Source: Heliocidaris tuberculata (lineage: Eukaryota > Echinodermata > Echinoidea > Camarodonta > Echinometridae). From it: DNA of 64,000 nucleotides. The stretch lies in the NCBI GenBank assembly GCA_025618425.1, contig CM046838.1:15615629-15679628 (forward strand), in the 5' to 3' direction. This document shows positions 22,034 through 33,429 of this stretch, piece after piece. The notes below the pieces were generated by a model. The model saw only the letters and a list, made by a program, of their open reading frames with translations. It did no database searches and was not told the DNA's origin. A program made the translations under genes and the position numbers. Numbering within the stretch: the stretch's first letter is position 1; every line of letters begins with the position of its first letter.

Positions 22034-25000
22034 CTGTGGGGTCAATGATGAGAAAAACAAAGATATTGATAATTAAACCATTTTAAAATAACTTTCAATA
22101 TTATTTGAGACATTTTAATTCTTTAAAGGGTATTTCTAATGGGTTGATTTTTTTTAAAATTCCAAGTTAATAACTTATATTTTAGTATTCACCAGATTAA
22201 GCTACAATGTGTGCATATAGAATGTCTGTTTAAACAGAATTTATTTCATGAATAAAAAATAATAATCCTGGAACACACAAACGGATGAAAGGGAAAATCA
22301 TTATTTCATGCGCAAACAATTTACCTGTAGCATAAAGATGATAACTGCAGCCATTGTACTGTATTTAGTCACATAATCCAGTCTACTTGGTTTTATACTC
22401 ATGTTCACTCTTCAATGCATTGGAAATGAAATGAAATATCAACAGGCTATATCCAAAGAAAGGTCAATTTTTCAGAGGTCATAATTTGTTGGGGCTATAT
22501 CAAGGAACAATGAATTATCAAGCCTCCCTCCCTCTCTGGAGAGTTATGTCTACTAACAACTGATGAAAAGCATACTTATGAGCAATTTATAAAGATTATA
22601 TTTGACTTACATGCATCTTGCTCTCAGGAGGGTACATCTCTTTCTGTAAAGTAGAAAAGCATTTGAAATTATTTTAAAAAAATAATAATTCATTGACATA
22701 TATCTGTGCAGCATGAATAGTAAGTTTTTAAGCTTATGTACTGTAATATGTATGGGTCATGTACAGGTACCTTGGCCTTGCCCTACTACATTGTTATTAA
22801 ATTACTACATTGATCACGGTTCACACATGTTAAATGCATGGACAAATGCAAGTTGACACTTTTGTGGCTTGAGTGCTTCAGTGCATTTTTTCTTCTGGCT
22901 GATATGTTAGAAGAAGCTGGTTTGATGAAATAAAATAATGGTAATTCAAACTAAATTTAGTCCCAGTAAAGGACATATCATTAAGTACAGGGTAGACATT
23001 TCAAAAAAATGACACAGATTGTAGTGATCATGAAATATTCAAAGAAGTAAACATCATTCTCCCTTTGGTCTGAAGTCTGATCTGAACCAACTTCCCAATC
23101 AACATCTATAACGATTGTTATCAGGAAGTAAAATTAATGGATTTTTTTAGAACCATGGTTTCCTGTATACCATTCTTATTATGGCAAAAAAATTCAATTT
23201 ATGTCTTAATGACAAGTGAAATGTTTCCACATGGTTTGAATACTTGAATAGATGAATACTTACAACTTTTTTTGAGACATAGGTTTCGAAGAGGTCTGTC
23301 TGATTAAAGTAATAGAACATAGCCACTGGGAACATGACATAGATGGACATCTGAAGGAAGAAAAGAAAAAGATAGTTTGTATAGTCCTTACTCTGAAACT
23401 TAGAGACAGGAAATAAAAGAATATAGACAGAAATAACAGTCTGGTATAAGGAATTCTTTACTAGAACTAACATTTTGTCAACCTTCCCCAAACACAGACG
23501 GTAGTTCGTAACGCCAGAACGTTAGTCTCTGCCCTCTGGTTTTTCTCATGGCCAGTCAGAGAGTTCTTTTGAGACTGGCTTTAGGAATATTTAAAGATCA
23601 ATGTGCTAACCCGGTAATGGAATGTACAGCTCGTGTACAAACATTCATTACATTTGATGCACTGCGCGTCTCAATATTCATTACATTCAATTCAAGATGG
23701 CTGACAAGAATTTCGGCGACGACAAAAATCGATTGTGGACCTGAATGAAAAAGCTATCGTCAAGTACCTATTTTGTAATTTCCTACAAGTGAAGTGTCAG
23801 AAATTGTAGCGAATGTATGTTTGTAGAGTGAAAAAAAAAGTCGGGGTATCTATTCATCTCACTCCAAACCCATTACCATCCTGTACTATGCCATACAAAA
23901 TAGCCCTTCAGTCTCTATGTAGAGGTGGTCAGTGGAGCCATACATAGTTTCAGCAGAACAATTGTTGATACAACTTATATTAAGAGTGGAGAGATTCAAT
24001 ATTTAGAGGAAGTCTTAAACTTTCTTACACTGAAAAATGCCGCTTTGAATGGTAATACATAAGATGACCTCGTACATGTATGTGTATGATTGGGTTGTAT
24101 TAACAGTATGGCTAGAGTGCCCAACTCTGACCAGTGCCCAACTCTGACCAGTGCCCTTGTCTGTGCACACACATAACTGCGCGATTCTTCTAAAACAAAA
24201 CATGAAACAAACACAAACTTTTCATCTTTACTAATTACTATACTATAGCCATGTAGACCTAATATGTATCATGCAGAAAACAAGTCAAAATATTGGCAAA
24301 AGTTCTTTTTTCAGTGACTTTATTCACAAGTCTCCAAATGTCTTTCATGTCAGAAATTCCCAACAGCGCAATGTCAAATGACACATCCGCCTTTCCTTTT
24401 GAAAATGGCATTATCATGATTGTGATTGTCTGATTGTTCTTGCTCAAATTTTTTATGAGAAGTTTTGATCATTTTAATACTCTTCAGAATATCAGGAATA
24501 ATATGGGCCTAATCAAGAGATCTGTCACCCCTCTCCCCGCGTGTGCGCTCGCATTGTGTACAAAGTCTATAGTATATGGGAGTGGAATGCTGTCACCAGC
24601 ACTGACAAAATACACAGCAGTGAATGGACTGGTGACAGAAATTAAGCATTGGAGGAATATAGAATAAAATTTTGTTCAATGTCAAGTCAAATCTTCAGAT
24701 AAGCTTGTACATGTATAAGTGGTCAAATCTTATTCTTAACTTAAGTGCGCAGATATACATATATATAGCGGCTTATAGGGCTCCCCATCATCTAGACAGA
24801 AATAGCCGTCTGTTATGGGGAAATCTTTAATATTTCTGACATTTATCAACCTACGGAGGTCTAGTGGAGCCAGACGCAGTCTCAGCGGAACATTCAAACA
24901 ACCGACGATACAGAGAGACTGAAGCTTTTGGTCTACCCATCACAGGGCTGCCAACCTTGAGTGAGAGTTTAGAGTGAGACATTGCGAGGGAGCGAAGCGA

Positions 25001-26079
25001 CCGGGGGGTGGAAGGGGGGGGGGTGTCCCCCCTTCCACGGTAGGGAGCTCTGACAATTTTACATTTTAAATGGTGCAATCTGGTGCATACTTTAGTCATG
25101 ATTTCAACACATATATAGTCATAGCAGAAGCAGCATTAACGTTAATTTACTAAAGTGAATTGAATAAGTAATAAATAGGTTACATTGTTATTAATGCCAC
25201 ATGTAGTTCACTGACCGCATGAAAAATTACAAAATTCCAGATTTGTTTAATACTGCATGATTTTTAATAAGAATTTCAAGATCCTGCTGTCCGGCCGTAG
25301 AGGGATGTGCTGGCTATTACGTTGGTGTACGATCGATGGCAAACTCTGCTGAGCCACGTATGCAGCGCGGCCGGGCTTGGGCCCTGGGTGGGCTGCCGCA
25401 CCAAAGCCATGTCAGTCCGGCCATCTAGTTACACTCATCATAGTCGTCACACGTATATACATACACGCAGTATAACCAATCGTAATCCAATCCAATCCAA
25501 TCTTTGCGCACTACCGAAAATGATTTTCATTGGTTAAGCTTTGCTTTGTGCCCGCGGGAAAATCTCAAAAGGCCTTGGGCATATTGAATATTTGGAATAT
25601 CAGAGATTTTGGAGAGATTTTTTTTTTTTTACTTTCTATTTTGGGGGTTCAGCTTGAGAATTTGTTTATCAGAGTGAGACAGTCAGAATTGGGTGAATTG
25701 CGTGAGTCTCACGCTCAATCAATGCGTGAGAGTTGGCAGCCCTGCCATCATCATGCATTCCTGATCATTAAAATAAAAGCATGTGCCGTGGAACCTGGGG
25801 GGGGGGGGGAGTAGCCTGGAAGGCTCTTTGAAGAGTAAAAAAAAAAAAAAGTCTGATGCTACTCAGCCCCTGAAAAGTGACTCGGTTACAGTCAGGATAC
25901 ATGATTACATCATTCATATATTCAGTAGAAAAGAAATAGTATAACATGACGTGATTATCAGCATGTGGGACTGAACTCACAATTTTGGGGAACTTTCTTG
26001 ACGGCGTATTTTTGAAAGAAGAAATTATACTACATTATTACTGACATACCTTTACCACTTCTAGTTTCCACGTGCCCAT
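21914..26079 (-). CDS. PET100: PET100 cytochrome c oxidase assembly factor (4 exons, complete)
   Basis: PET100 is a small inner-mitochondrial-membrane chaperone needed for assembly of respiratory complex IV. The exons on the - strand are 26050-26079, 23264-23350, 22611-22643 and 21914-22033, all phase 0 with GT/AG borders, giving 89 residues. The protein starts MGTWKLEVVK; then MSIYVMFPVAMFYYFNQTDL forms the single membrane segment (about 11-27). KEMYPPES matches the family's WPPE block, followed by a basic/acidic helix (LRQRMRIRYEEKLKRLE). The human protein is 73 residues and has the same layout (MGxKLE..., FPVAMF, WPPE, RxREEK). The start is chosen from the MGxxKLE family start. Exon 2 also begins with ATG, so a shorter form without the first ten residues is conceivable. 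The gene is tail-to-tail with EPS15. Confidence 0.92.
22611..22643 (-). CDS. PET100: PET100 exon 3: PPE motif
   Basis: A 33-base exon, acceptor ctttacag and donor gtaagt, encoding KEMYPPESKMH. YPPE stands where the human protein has WPPE, which supports this micro-exon. Confidence 0.88.
23264..23350 (-). CDS. PET100: PET100 exon 2: membrane segment
   Basis: This is 87 bases with acceptor ccttcag and donor gtaagt. It encodes the FPVAMF signature of the family and the single hydrophobic segment, then DLFETYVSKKV. Confidence 0.92.
23351..26049 (-). other. PET100 intron 1, repeat-rich
   Basis: This 2.7-kb intron holds a MITE at 24943-25744 and a pair of diverged direct repeats at about 23885-23975 and 24795-24915. 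It also has a poly-G run at 25797-25809. No further exon is recognised. Confidence 0.55.
24943..25744. mobile_element. 802-bp non-autonomous DNA transposon, TIR CAGGGCTGCCAAC
   Basis: The left end cagggctgccaac and right end gttggcagccctg are a perfect 13-bp inverted repeat. The direct repeat ccatca flanks it at 24937-24942 and 25745-25750. CAGGG ends are typical of the hAT superfamily; the 6-bp duplication is shorter than the usual 8. Inside is a hairpin of G-rich (25009-25020) and C-rich (25027-25038) arms. No transposase frame is seen. Confidence 0.75.
26050..26079 (-). CDS. PET100: PET100 exon 1
   Basis: The 30 coding bases are MGTWKLEVVK, in context gccaagATGG, with donor gtatgt read on the - strand. 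This matches the conserved N-terminus MGxKLE of the family. Confidence 0.88.
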
Positions 26080-26240
26080 CTTGGCTTCTGATGTATTGGA
26101 ATATTGATTACCGCAAGCCACAAAGAAAAGTCATTTACAACTACAACTACAAGGCGACGCCGTGCAGTACCGTGACAAATGGAGTCCCGTGTTACAAAAC
26201 ACGTTACGTATTGATAATATGGCACTCATCCACACATTAT

Positions 26241-26413
26241 GTACGTACGTACGTACGTAGAAGCTTATCTTAATATGGGTATATATGGTTATGTTTATAT
26301 CTATGGTTTAGTTTATACCTATGGTTTGGTTTATACATACGTTCGTACGTACGTGACGTAAATGTATTAAGTGAATTATCTATGTGTGAACGCACATCGA
26401 TCGTCGCGATGAA

Positions 26414-26452
<39 letters not shown>

Positions 26453-26640
26453 TATGATCATCATAAGCACTGAGTCATCATCATCATATCACATGTATAC
26501 CATCATCTTCGTCATGCATCGATCAATTATTTACCATCATCCTTACCTCATCCTTATCACCAATCATCATCAATCATAATCATTATTCATCATCTTCATC
26601 ATCATCATTAATTCACCATCATCATCCTCATCATCATCAT
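26241..26640. repeat. Simple repeats: (ACGT)n and (ATC)n
   Basis: Self-complementary gtacgtacgtac at 26241-26259 and a matching stretch near 26340-26355 are followed by (ATC)n at about 26409-26450. Degenerate ATC-rich sequence continues to about 26640. Open frames here (poly-Ile, poly-Met) are artefacts. Confidence 0.85.
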
Positions 26641-27454
26641 CTTCATTAACTATAGCACTACCCAATAACTGGCAGTGTTTTGGGGCGGGCCCTATCTGAT
26701 GTCTTTGAAAGTTCGAACTAGATCAAATCTATTTTACTAGTATTGAATACGCAATAGTATATAGCCCTTTTTAACGGTCCTCAGGCTCAGTCGCCCTATT
26801 GAAATTTCCATATTTGGCCTAAAAAATTATTAGGCCTATACATGCATTTAACTAAATAATAGGCGTACCTTATAAAGCAGGGGCGTCGAAGTCGAACCTT
26901 GATGGTTAGGGGTGGCTGACACGCATTTTTTCGCTGTATATATTTACTTGAATGAATGAATGAATGAATTTCGTAATAAAGGCTGCAGAAATCTGCCACT
27001 ATACAATTGAAAGAATACATCGTTCAAATTTCGAATACAGATATCATAATCAATAACAATTTCAATGTAATCAAAAGCGAAAAAAACTTACATTAGTCAA
27101 TAGAAAAGACAGTATCATGGGAGAACCTAAGTTAAAGCACACCTTGTTAAAACTAGGTTCCCCAATAAAAGAGAGAATTACAAAATATGTAATCATGTAT
27201 ACATATACATATATGCAGTAAAGAGACGAGACAAGATATGCGTGAAAAGGAAATAAACACACATAAAAACCATTAAACATCAAAATAAAATAAGCATACA
27301 ATGTATACTAGGAAATGATGTCAGCCTATTGGGTTTATACTAGTAGAATATCCAGATAAACATAATATGTGTAAGTATGATTAAAAAGAAGTATTGAAGG
27401 AAGGGTTTTGTTTTTGTTATGTTTAGACAGAGGCGGAAAAAGCAAATGCAATTG

Positions 27455-29175
27455 TCATGGACTTATACTGTAAGGGCTAATTTGATAATGTTTAAGATTT
27501 CTTCTAAAAGATTTAAGAGAGGAAGCTTGCTTTAGATTTGAATCAAGATGATTCCAATAAAAGGGCCCAATGAAAATTAATGTTTTCTGGGCAAGGTGAG
27601 TACGAAGAAGTGGTAAATGAAAGAAAGAGGACTGTCGTGTAGAATGCCTATGTATTCCATCATTCGTTTTGAACATTGATTGTAATACCCGAGGCAATTC
27701 ATTAATTCGTGCTTGATACATTAAACTGCCTAACTGGTAATAAAATATATCGTTTAGTCTCAACACTTTATTTTCAAAGAGTAATATTTCAGACGGAGCT
27801 AGTCTAGGCTTTTTCAAAATTATTCTCATCACCCGTTTTTGTATAACTGAGAGTCTATCCAATTGAGACTTAGTAGAGTTTCCCCAAGCAAGAATACCGT
27901 AATTTATGTAGGGTAAAACCAAGGTGGAATACAACAACAGTAATACATGTGAGGGAAACAAAGATTTCAATTTGTTTATAATACCAACATTTCTAGAGAG
28001 TAATTTGTTTAGATACACAGTCTGTGGTTTCCAAGATAACTTATTATCAATAAGTAAACCAAGAAACTTTAACTCCTCGATCATTTTTATTGTGTTGTTT
28101 TTAAGTAATATATCACAATCCAGAGATGCGATTGAATTACTAAATAACATACAACGAGTTTTCTCCAAATTGAGAGATAGTCTATTGGCACATACCCAAT
28201 CATGCACAACATTGAGCTCCTTATTAGTTCGTTCCAGAAGTAACTTGGGATCTTTGTTATAGAAAGAAATACATTCGAATCATCAGCAAATAATATGAAA
28301 GATAACACACTGGAAGCATTATGAAAGTCATTTATATATAAAAATAAACAACAAAGGGCCGAGGAGAAATCCCTGAGGTACCCCACATTGAAGTTCTTTA
28401 GTTACTGATTCACACCAGTTGATAATTACATATTGTTTCCTACTATGAAGATAACTTCTGAACCAGTCAAGTGCTTTGCCTCTTATACCATAATGGCATA
28501 ACTTATATAGCAAAATATTACGGTCAACCATATCGAAAGCCTTTGAAAAGTCCAGAAAAAGTCCAATAGTGTGTTCATGATTTTCAATGACAGTTGAAAC
28601 CTTATGGATAAAATGTAAAATAGCATGGATTGTAGAATGTTTTTCTCTAAAACCAAACTGGAATTTTGAGAATACCTCACAGTTGTTTAAAAATTTGACT
28701 ACTCTTGTATAGACAAGTTTTTCAAGAATCTTAGATATTGAAGGTAATAAAGATATATATTGGTCGATAATTGTTTAATTCAAGCTTGTCTCCTTTTTTA
28801 AAAAACCGGAACAACCTTAGCTACTTTCATTTTTCCAGGAACAACACCGTTCACCAAAGAAAGATTAAAGATATGTTCCAAAGGAATCATAATTTCATCC
28901 ACATATTTTTTAGCACAATATAATACTATCATGGCCAGTACTGGGTTATTTTTTCAGATTTTCTACTATACGCTTTATTTTAATCTAATGAGTTGGAATA
29001 AAAAACAAGGACTTAGTATACGATCTTTCAGAAAAGAAGTAACAAATTTTTCAGCGGAAGTACTTTTTTTGAAAGAGTGGGTCCTATATTTGCAAAAAAA
29101 TCATTAAAGGCATCAGCAATCAGCTTGCTATCATCAATGCAATTTAACATGATTCTGGCAGGTTGTTTCTTTGAA
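27455..29175 (-). pseudogene. Broken non-LTR retrotransposon (LINE), reverse transcriptase part
   Basis: Reading the - strand from 29175 to 27455, the recognisable blocks in order are NAFNDFFxxIG-like upstream sequence, NPSTGHDSI-like, VVPVF, LNNYRPI, ISKILEKLVYTRVVKFL, FGFREKHST, LFLDFSKAFDMVDR, GVPQGFLLGPLLFIFI and INDF...FADD (the catalytic Asp pair). The thumb/C-terminal region runs 28207-27455 (FLGLLIDNKLSWKP, LVLPYINYGILAWG, IQKRVMRIIL). These blocks lie in at least three frames with internal stops, so the copy is dead. It is 5'-truncated near a poly-C run at 29181. No endonuclease domain is present. The motifs fit the CR1/L2/Jockey group; the exact clade is not determinable by eye. Its 3' tail may extend to a (TGAA)n tract near 26951. 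Confidence 0.85.
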
Positions 29176-30514
29176 ATCAACCCCCCCCCCCCCCTCCCCA
29201 GCTATAATCGCGCGCCTTTGTTGAATAGGCCTCTTGATCTTCATTTTTTAAAACCGTGATTTGAGGAGTAGTTCTAGATCTCACTACACCACTGGTTAAA
29301 CTTTTTTAATTAAACCTAATGCCGACAGGGCCCTCCGTGACAGTTACATATCATGTGAGGGGCGGGGTTTTCTTGTATCAATCTCCTTAATAAGGGCATC
29401 CGAATGTCTTTATTCAGTCTCCTTATTTAGGAGAAGGGTCTTCTTTGAGATTCTGGAATGATCATGATGACATTGCTAAGGCACAACCCCCGCCTACACA
29501 CTGTGGCGAGTCAACGAAAGTTCAAATTACACTGGTACAAGAACTACTCATCGATTGGTAAGAGAGACAGAGAGGGGGGGGGGGGGGGGAAGAGGTGATA
29601 CAAAAGCTACATGCGAGAAACTGACAAAATGTAATCTTATATAAATAAATAAATAAATATATATGGTTCGATTCCCATTCCCATTACCATTTTTTTCAAC
29701 CTTTGCAAAACTTTCGAAAAGGAGGACAGCTCTGGGGGACTTTGATTTAAGCACGCAACCATTATTCTCTCATTTCCTTTCACATTGGTATTTATATCCA
29801 CGAGAGTTGCCAAATCAGTTAACAATATTAGATAGAATCTCAACTGTTTGGAGAGATGAAACATTACGAAGTTTCGCCTAAAAGGCTTTATTAGGAAATG
29901 ATGAAATTTATACAGAAAGCATTCAACATGGCAACGCAGTACGCTAAAAAAATAATAAAATAAACAAGAAGCTGAAGAAGAAGAAGGGGGGGGGGGGGGT
30001 GACATGTAATGTTTAAGTCGAACTATACACTCACAACAGGCGCCTACAGCGGCCTTTCGCGGCTTTGACGAGAAGATCATACCAACCATTCTGAATTTGG
30101 TGGGGGCGTTGAGAGGACGTACTTTGAGACAATTGAGGATTGAAAAAAGTGACAGAGGTGATCATAAACATGATATAAAATAAATGCATAAGAGAGTTTG
30201 AGGTTGGATATATGAATATTTTCATAAAAAGAGGTCTATATATAACGGCATAATTATTCATATCCCTTGTAATTTGAAGTCTTATGTTAGTCTTAAAAAT
30301 GGAAGGGCGATAAGTGGAATTTTGTGAATTGTTTTTTATGTTAAATGATATTATTTGTTAAATTCTTTGTCACATGATGAAGTAGAAGTACATAAACCAG
30401 GACAAACCAATTTTTTATGAAAAACAAAATTGAAAAAAAAAATCAAATCTTGGTAAGGGTATGAATAATTCCTTGTTAACTGCATATACATGTATATAAA
30501 TTTATAAGTGTTTG

Positions 30515-30552
30515 GGTGTGTGTGTGTGCGTGTGTGTGTGTGTGTGTGTATA

Positions 30553-30648
<96 letters not shown>
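30515..30648. repeat. (TG)n(TA)n compound microsatellite
   Basis: About 34 bases of mostly TG are followed by about 100 bases of TA. Open frames of alternating Tyr and Ile are artefacts. Confidence 0.95.
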
Positions 30649-30651
<3 letters not shown>

Positions 30652-31039
30652 TCCTTGAGGGAAATCATACCCCCCCCCCCCTTATGAGGACCTGTCTATA
30701 CGCCAATGGTTATATGGATAGATCGTGGGTACATCCCTAAGTGGTTGGATTGTGTGTTTCAAATTAGCCATCATCCGCCCCCATCATGACCCGATCGATG
30801 GCATTTACTCTGCAGCCCGGGGGGGGGGGGGGGGGGGGCGGTCACTCACCACATTGCGTGCTACGAAACCGCGTTCACAAAAAGCGTCGAAAAGGCGTTT
30901 TCAGCCTTAAGCCTTATATAGGACTATAACAGTTATGTCATAATTGCATGGCCTAGCCTTCTCTTCTCCATTTCCCTTTCTCTTTCTCCTTCCCCCCCCC
31001 CCCCCCCCTTCTTCTTTTTTTTTTTTTTGGTTTTTTTTT

Positions 31040-31800
31040 TGCTCGCTTGAAAAATGATAAGGGGGGCGGCCGCCCCCCTGCCCCCCCTGTAGCGCCGCCC
31101 CTGAACGCCATTAAGGGTATTATCACTTGGTACCATAATAATTCATACGCCACTATAGGGTATTTTTGGGTGGCGTGATGACCATGCCCCATTCAGGGTA
31201 TGTTTTTCTGATGTGACGCCGTATAGGGATGCAAATTAGACTTTGTGCAATTCGCCATTTAGGGTCCATTTTTGAAATGTGTGCACGCACTTGGGTAGCA
31301 CATTTGTCTGAGAGTGACCCCCCCCCCCCCCCCCCCCCCCGGGCTCTGCAGCCTATGGTCTATTCATGCTGATCGATTACCATCGACGGACGAGTGAATA
31401 CTGGTAGGCCTGCTGGTGTGCAGTAGCTGACGGTTGGTGATTGTCGACTACCGGTAACTCCAGCCATCAGCAGCGACCATACATTTTGACCATGCAGACG
31501 GACGGGGAGCTCGTGACCGAGACCTTTAGACCGAGTTTGATGATATCACTCAGAAAGGAGTGAATTATCTCCACTCTGTCCACATGAGTGATAAAATCTT
31601 TCACTCATTAAAGGATTGGTGTTTCACTCTTTCCTGAGTGAAATAGTTACCACTCCTTTTTTCACTCGAAAAAGGGTTGTCCCTTATTTAACTCCTTGAG
31701 AGTGGAATTTCACTCTATTTTGAGTGCTTTTTTCACTCTTTTACATTTAGAGAGTGGTTTTAAGAGGCGTTAAAAATCATGAGGGGTACTATATACCTTC
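31040..31800. repeat. Repeat-derived intergenic block (hAT-like end, cactc/gagtg-rich sequence)
   Basis: At 31040-31106 the + strand ends in gcgccgcccctg, which on the - strand is CAGGGGCGGCGC, a typical hAT-like end. About 31100-31300 has a degenerate motif around cgcc..tagggta. About 31540-31760 has many cactc and gagtg words that can pair with each other. No gene is recognised. Confidence 0.45.
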
Positions 31801-31841
31801 AATTGAAAATGACGCTATTGAAAAAACGTTCTTAAAACGGT

Positions 31842-32010
31842 GGGGGGGGGGGGGGGGGGGGAACAGTCCCCCAGTACCCTAAAAGTGTCCCTTTTCATAG
31901 CTGATAAGTCCCCCTTTTTTCTTCGTATAGTGCCCCTTTTCTTTCTAATAAGTGTCCTTTTTAACCTTAGAAATTATTGCCCCTTTTGTCTTCTGATAAG
32001 TGCGACATCG
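31842..32010 (-). repeat. Degenerate short tandem repeat, aaaggggcacttatcaga family
   Basis: Read on the - strand, the motif aaaagGGgCACTTATcAgAa recurs about four times. The same motif occurs in the + orientation at about 46660-47200, so this is an interspersed family with internal tandem structure. Confidence 0.6.
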
Positions 32011-32215
32011 GTAGATGTATATAAAGTACATAAAGTATATATATATATATATATCTTCTCTTTATAACTGGTTCAGAATAAATTTCTGAAGAAGTCGAAA
32101 GACGAAAGCTTAAATTTCCTGAGTATCCTGCGTCATCTTTGGTTTGAATTCATCCCACTATGTTCTATATCACCCAAACCAAAGCGAATGGTAAAAGTAG
32201 ACTCAACATCATCAC

Positions 32216-32217
<2 letters not shown>

Positions 32218-32253
<36 letters not shown>
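32218..32253. repeat. (TA)n microsatellite
   Basis: A run of about 35 bases of alternating TA; a shorter run lies at about 32037-32053. Confidence 0.9.
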
Positions 32254-32255
<2 letters not shown>

Positions 32256-32369
32256 GTGAGAAATCAATTGAATTGAATGAGAGAAAATAATTTGCGTAGC
32301 TAAATTCATTTTTCCTCCTTACTGACTTCCTTTTGGTGGAAATAACTGCAGGGGTTGCAAAAAATTATT

Positions 32370-32441
32370 GTCTCCGCCGGGCGTCGAATCCGGGTCTTTG
32401 GCACTGTACGCCAAACGCCTTAACCACTAGACCACGGAGGC
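32370..32441 (-). tRNA. tRNA-like sequence (pseudogene or SINE head)
   Basis: On the - strand the sequence folds as a cloverleaf. The acceptor is GCCTCCG with CGGAGAC (6 of 7 pairs), the D-arm is GTCTAGTGGTTAAGGC (A-box-like) and the anticodon stem is TTGGC with GCCAA around the loop GTACAGT. The T-arm is imperfect, with B-box-like GGATTCGACGCC. A T6 run follows 7 bases after the 3' end, as for Pol III genes. The loop would give anticodon ACA, which is unusual, and the T-stem is irregular, so a tRNA-derived pseudogene or SINE is more likely than a working tRNA. Confidence 0.5.
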
Positions 32442-33371
32442 GGGATGAGTGATATTCGGCTACACAAGGTACAAACACCGACAGGCAGCCCTTGCAAACC
32501 CTTGGCAGTTAATTTTTTTAAGGGACAGGGGAGTATTGAACAATTAAAAGCCGCATGCCTAGCTATATATATAGGTATATATAAAGTCCACAGAAGAGCC
32601 ATTTATAACTAGCTCCAAATAATCAGAGGCTTCATAATTCCCCTACTGATATCAGCACAATGTGAGGCCGCAATGGAGCAGGAGGTAGGAGGGGCACAAT
32701 TCCCTAAAATATACAAGAATGAGCAAAGCCCCTAAATCATAAAAGGAACGAGGACAATTCTTTTCTAAAATTTTTCCAAACTCACTCGCTACGCTCACTC
32801 GCATTTACTATTATCTTAACATATTAAGAAAATCGCTGTATGCAATTCAACACCCGTTTCTTTCAGCGTTAGAAATAAATCTTAATTTTTATGTGTGCGT
32901 GTGCGTGTGTTTGTAAGGGGGCGGGGCGGGGGAAATACTGTCTCTAAAAAAAACAACAACAACAACAACGCCAAAACATGTAATTTAGATAATAATAGCC
33001 ACACTTTATAGTTTCAAATATAAGTTTTTTAAAAAGAAGAAAGTTCCCTATATATTTTTTTAAAACATTCGGCTCTTTGCCTCTCTAGAAATTCCTGTAG
33101 CAGTGGTGTATCCAGGCGTTTGGGGTCACGGCGATCTGGACCCATTAAAATTTTGCTTGTCAGAGTTTTTTTTTCAAGTTGTGTAAATCAACACCCTAAT
33201 TTTTAATTATTTTTTTGCTCGTCCTATTTTTTTTTTGGGGGGGGGGGGTGGGGGGAATGGACCCATTTTCATGATTGATGACATTTGTTTTTTGCTTGTG
33301 ACCAGACTTTGGGGGAACTGGATCCCTTTAGACAAATTCCTGGAGTAACAACTATAACAAAGAAAAGCAGG

Positions 33372-33429
33372 CCGTATAGTCGGGTACCTCCCCCCGCCCC
33401 CCCCCCCCCGGAGGTACCCGACTATACGG
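33372..33429. repeat. Perfect 20-bp hairpin with a C-rich loop
   Basis: The arm ccgtatagtcgggtacctcc (33372-33391) is exactly reverse-complemented at 33410-33429. The 18-base loop is all C except one G. Confidence 0.95.

Larger units (their letters stand above)
29181..33409. repeat. Cluster of ten poly-G/poly-C tracts
   Basis: Runs of at least 12 identical G or C (+ strand) occur at 29181-29194 (C), 29574-29589 (G), 29986-29999 (G), 30670-30681 (C), 30819-30838 (G), 30992-31008 (C), 31318-31340 (C), 31842-31861 (G), 33237-33248 (G) and 33397-33409 (C). Exact lengths may be unreliable in the assembly. Confidence 0.85.

Noticed and set aside
23695..23750. caagATGGCTGACAAG as a start of a gene
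   Set aside because: Stops after about 15 codons with no splice site leading to a known protein; atggctgac words are common in repeats.
24851..25099. 82-codon - strand frame with GRGDTPPPSTPRS
   Set aside because: Lies across a MITE end and its G/C hairpin; composition artefact.
26270..26579. Poly-Ile and poly-Met open frames
   Set aside because: Translation of the ATC trinucleotide repeat.
29637..30089. 150-codon open frame on the - strand
   Set aside because: Contains poly-Pro and poly-Ser from a G run and AT-rich ends; no family resemblance.
30351..30740. Open frames of alternating Tyr and Ile on both strands
   Set aside because: Translation of the TG/TA microsatellite.
31495..31565. 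ATG in a good context (gaccATGCAGACGGACGG) as a possible first exon
   Set aside because: The frame closes quickly and no in-frame donor leads to a recognisable protein; it lies in repeat-derived sequence.
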